Assembly: GCF_921293095.1 (NCBI RefSeq)
Contig: NC_060253.1
Coordinates: 96,861,073 to 96,925,072, forward strand
DNA: 64,000 nucleotides
Direction: 5' to 3'
Source of the DNA: Ischnura elegans
Lineage: Eukaryota > Arthropoda > Insecta > Odonata > Coenagrionidae
Both the position numbers and the translations under genes were made by a program. Below the pieces are notes generated by a model that saw only the letters and a program-made list of their open reading frames with translations, was not told the origin of the DNA and did no database searches. Shown piece by piece: positions 60,472-64,000 of the stretch; position 1 is the first letter of the stretch, and every line of letters starts with the position of its first letter.

Positions 60472-61481
60472 TAGGGGTGCGGTCCGTTGAACGCTACCAA
60501 TGCTTCGGAGCGCCACCAAGCGGTCCGTTATTCGCTACGGAGCGCTACAGGTTAGGCTGTGACGTCACGGCAAACGTCATACACCCGTTTCCCGCCTCGC
60601 TCCGGACCAGCTCCAGACGCTCCCCTGAAAACTTGGGTCAGCGGAGGAGCGAGTCAATTTTTGGCGGAAATTCGAAGGGAATGCACTGAGGCAATGGAGA
60701 GTTTACTCACGTTGCAGATGATGGAGGCTGAATGTGGACGCCTTTCTCCTATATAAGTGACTACGAAGTAACGGAGTAGACGCACTTAGTAAATAGATGT
60801 AACTTTAATTGTGATTTAAATAAATATGTAGCAAGAACTAAATATCGACAAACATTCTCGTATCTCCCCCAAAATGAACTCAAATGTCTTTGGAAGCAGC
60901 CTTTACATACAAAAGGCAACAAAAATTATTAAAAGGGGCATGTAATATAAAGAAAGGATTGTAAGAACATATATCGACAAATTTACTCATGCCATAAATT
61001 AAAATCTGAAGAAAAATAGGATATACATGAAATAGATTAATGTTTTTTAATAGTCGTTAGCCATTATAAGTTAATATGTTTCAACTGGGAAAACGGTAGA
61101 GTACCTACTTTTTCCTTTACTAGGGTAATGAGTTTCATTGAGAAGGGTAGGCGAGAGTTGGTGTGAGAAATACAGTCCAAAGTTTCTTCCTTTACTATGT
61201 GGAGCCTCGGTATTGAAAAATAAAATTCATTTTAATGATATTCAAACATATTTATTAATATTCAATGATCATAGTCACCTCAATTCGCAATTAAAACCAC
61301 ATCTTCGATTTCATAATCCCAGTTTGCCCACCCTCGTTCATTTCCGCCATCTTGACTTCGCTCCTGACCGGTCCGAAAAGAAATTCTCGTAGCGAACGTA
61401 GCGCCTATGGACCGGTGCTCCGGAGCACTTCCGTCTGTAGCGTCTGGTAGCGAAAGTAGCATTCATTGGACCGCACCCTAG
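60472..61481. mobile_element. 1004-bp TIR element with TAG duplication (PIF/Harbinger-like size of duplication)
   Basis: The element 60475-61478 has ends GGGTGCGGTCC and GGACCGCACCC, flanked by TAG on both sides. Weaker inverted similarity extends inward (gaacgctac / gaatgctac; gagcgc / gctccgg). No transposase was recognised. It begins 42 bp past the AATAAA of the seven-exon gene. Confidence 0.83.
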
Positions 61482-61545
61482 GTGGGCAGGGAGGCAGGTT
61501 GATGCATTAGGGGAGTAACCCCACCCCAGGATGTCCTTCACAGTA

Positions 61546-61620
61546 CAGCAAACTTCTGATTATCCGGGCTGATGCATGATGGGTAGAGGTAGTATGAATA
61601 ATCGGAAATCATGGGTAATC
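61546..61620 (+). mobile_element. possible solo Tigger/jerky terminal fragment
   Basis: The sequence ta|cagcaaacttctgattatccg has the form of a pogo/jerky terminal repeat, and gattatcc-like words recur over the next 60 bp. No matching right end was found. Confidence 0.35.
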
Positions 61621-62567
61621 CAAACTTTCACTTCAATTTCTTGTAATGTTCATAATTTACTTAAAGCGAACAATATATTATTATTTCTGCACATAGTCTA
61701 TTATTTTAGATTACTTCTCGGACTCATTGAGAGCTTCTTCGTCCGGCCACGATCTTTTTAGTATTGATATATCATGATTGTATGTACTTGTATTCTCTTC
61801 TTGATTAATTTTAGAAGATTATTCAATGGTTAACATATCCATAGCCAGAAGGCAGTGTTGCCATGTTTTCCAGGGTCCTAAGCCATATTTACCACAAGAG
61901 TAATTACATATAATGAAAGCTCTGTTTGCAGTCCTCTAGTTTTAGTTTTCCTCAAGTTTGCACAGTTTTCATGAAATACTCATCACTGCTCTGGAAAGGC
62001 TGAAGAAAAATTGCCAAGGTGGTAAGTATCAAGTTAAAGAATTATGCAGTAATGAAGCAGTCGGAGGAAATTGATGGCAAGAAACTTAGGCAAAAGCGCT
62101 GAGATAAAATCCCAAAGATTCAGGCATTGTCGTTTCAATACATAAACACCATCACTTAATGAACCAAAAATGAACCACATAGATTAGGAAGAAAACAATT
62201 TAGGTACTCTGGAAAGGATAGGAATTTTCCAAATATCCAAGATAAATTCCACCTCTGCTGGCTGGCTGAGTGTTGGCTTCTCACCTTGTGGGTTGGGGTT
62301 CAAAACCAGGCAGTACTTGTTATTTTTCAGAGGTTACCTGATCTATGCTTGAGTGATTTGTGGAGGACACTTCAATTACAGCACTCCATCTGTCAGGTTG
62401 ATCCTTAAGCCATTATTCTCTTGACACCTTTGGATGAGAACACACTAATGCTGACACTGGATTCCTCTACACCCTTTCTAATGGCCGTAGCTGTTGGTTA
62501 CCACCTCCAAATATGATATCGATGCAGGTGGGCCAATCCACTAAGGTTCTGATTTTTGGAGAGGGTC

Positions 62568-62834
62568 ATCACAGGTAATGGCGTAGCCGGGAATTTTCTG
62601 TGGTGGGGAGTTATTGGTAAAAATTTTATATACAGGATACTTATTAAATGGTTTTAACTTATTTTAATACTTCTGACAGTCAAAAAAACTTCATTTTTCA
62701 AAGAAATCTTGCAAATTCACGATTTTTCAATATTTTGTTCTCTATTATGATGAAAAAAAGTAGTTGTGTTTTTATATTTTGGAGGAGGCTGGACCCCACA
62801 GACTACCCCCCTTCGCTACATCACTGACCACAGG
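62568..62834. mobile_element. hAT-type MITE (family B), complete copy
   Basis: The element 62576-62826 begins TAATGGCGTAGCCGGG and ends CCTTCGCTACATCACTG, an imperfect inverted repeat of CAGTGGCGTAGCC type. The flanks atcacagg and accacagg match at 7 of 8. It is colinear with the truncated copy at 30993-31196. Confidence 0.85.
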
Positions 62835-64000
62835 GCTCCAAGAGAGGGGAGTGCCATTGCTGCCAGAACACCACCCACTAAGTCGGCGGTGTTGCTAAGG
62901 TCAGCTGACACCAAGGGAAACATGGGCTAGAGAGAGGAACATCAAAATTGCCTATAGGCATCCAAACTTCCAACTTCATTGATCCATCATTTGCTTTTGA
63001 CTGAATTGTAATTATCCATATTTTTTGTTGGAAGTAAGTGGAAAAATACCATTCATTGAACAGTATGAAATCAATAAAAAAAACTGAATATGACGCTGCA
63101 ACAAGTGAAGTCCGTGTTGAGATTATTGTATTTTTTTATTTGTGGAACAGGAAATTTAAAAAATGGTAAATAGTGGTGTTTAAGAAAATTTTGAGAGAAC
63201 TTAATTTTGATTGTTGTTTAATGCATATGGTGGCAAAATATATTCTTTAGAAAATGGTGAGAACAGGCTGATTGTGTGCAATGAATGAAGGGAAAGCCAA
63301 CTTTATTGATGCTCGACATGGACGTTCTTAGAATGAAATGCCGACAAATGTTGGTGTTTTAAACTTTTCAAAGATAGTTGGTTAATATGGTTAATATGGA
63401 AAAGCCAGTCGTCTGGGCAGATGTAATTACCGTCAAAGGTATTGCATACCACCAAGGCGCAGAGGCTACTAGCGAATGCAGTGAACCGCCCTTCAAAACA
63501 ATTATCTTAATCCACACCAAGATGCAGAAATCATGTGTTACCAAGGGTGAACAGAAAAAGATTTTTGAAGCGACGAAGCCTCAGGATTGCCTAATCTCGG
63601 TATTACTTTACAAGTTCCTCTATGATTAAATTGCTGACGTGACTGAGGTAGCAAAACGGCTGAGTGACACAAACCGTGTCTTTGGGATATTATTTATGAA
63701 TTTTAATGCACAGAATTAATAGAATTCGGGGTCTAATTTTCAAATTTCGTCTTTTCGGGCATATCCAAATTCTCCATGGCAGACGAAAAATCTGCTTGTA
63801 TGAAACGCTTACATGCAGCGCCATCAGATTTCGAACACTAAACGAACATGCTTCCACAACGATTAGTGCTTCCATGTCCGTGCATATATACGGCTGTGTT
63901 CTTCTTTATTGGTGGAAAATGAAATTGTTGGTCTTGATTGGTTGACAGAGGTGAATATAACAAATGAAACTCGGTCAACGATGTAAACAGTTGCAAACTG
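62835..64000. other. no gene recognised
   Basis: Open frames at 63378-63629 and 63706-63945 have no recognisable domains or clear exon boundaries. The sequence is AT-rich. Confidence 0.4.

Overview
This is eukaryotic nuclear DNA from an arthropod, most likely an insect with a large, repeat-rich genome. It is AT-rich. Coding sequence is confined to short exons with GT..AG introns, and there are no operons, Shine-Dalgarno sites or long bacterial-type ORFs. The best lineage marker is the 5' coding end of scribble (scrib) on the minus strand at 29482-29845. The species cannot be fixed from the sequence alone.

Layout. Positions 1-29481 lie downstream of scrib exon 2 on its own strand and hold no further scrib exon that I could recognise, so this is probably one very large scrib intron. 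It contains SINEs, several diverged repeat pairs, a Penelope/hammerhead-reminiscent repeat cluster at about 13.0-13.7 kb, a hAT MITE at 23.8 kb, and two minus-strand membrane-protein-like exons at 28.1-28.6 kb that may be a chemoreceptor nested in the intron. Positions 29846-41722 form the interval between scrib and the next gene. It is filled with DNA-transposon derivatives: hAT MITEs (one inside another element), a 670-bp TIR element whose sister copy is at 11.9 kb, a tRNA-derived hairpin element, and a 2-kb TIR element with subterminal repeats.

Positions 41723-60432 hold one complete plus-strand gene. It has seven coding exons whose reading phases match at every junction, 668 codons plus a stop, and an AATAAA signal 177 bp after the stop. 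I could not assign it to a known family. Its N-terminal half appears to hold two or more copies of a beta-rich module, followed by a Thr/Pro-rich linker, an acidic stretch, an alpha-helical C-terminus and a terminal GLQTD that resembles a dynein light chain (LC8) binding motif. Its introns hold more hAT MITEs, two Tigger/pogo-like elements with TA target duplications, and a Stowaway-like element. A 1-kb TIR element with a TAG duplication sits 42 bp past the polyadenylation signal. The last 2.5 kb hold another hAT-type MITE and no recognised gene.

The mobile-element calls are the firmest part of the annotation after the genes, because most show terminal inverted repeats together with target-site duplications that can be read directly. 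Most of the longer open frames in the window overlap repeats or low-complexity sequence and are not called as genes.
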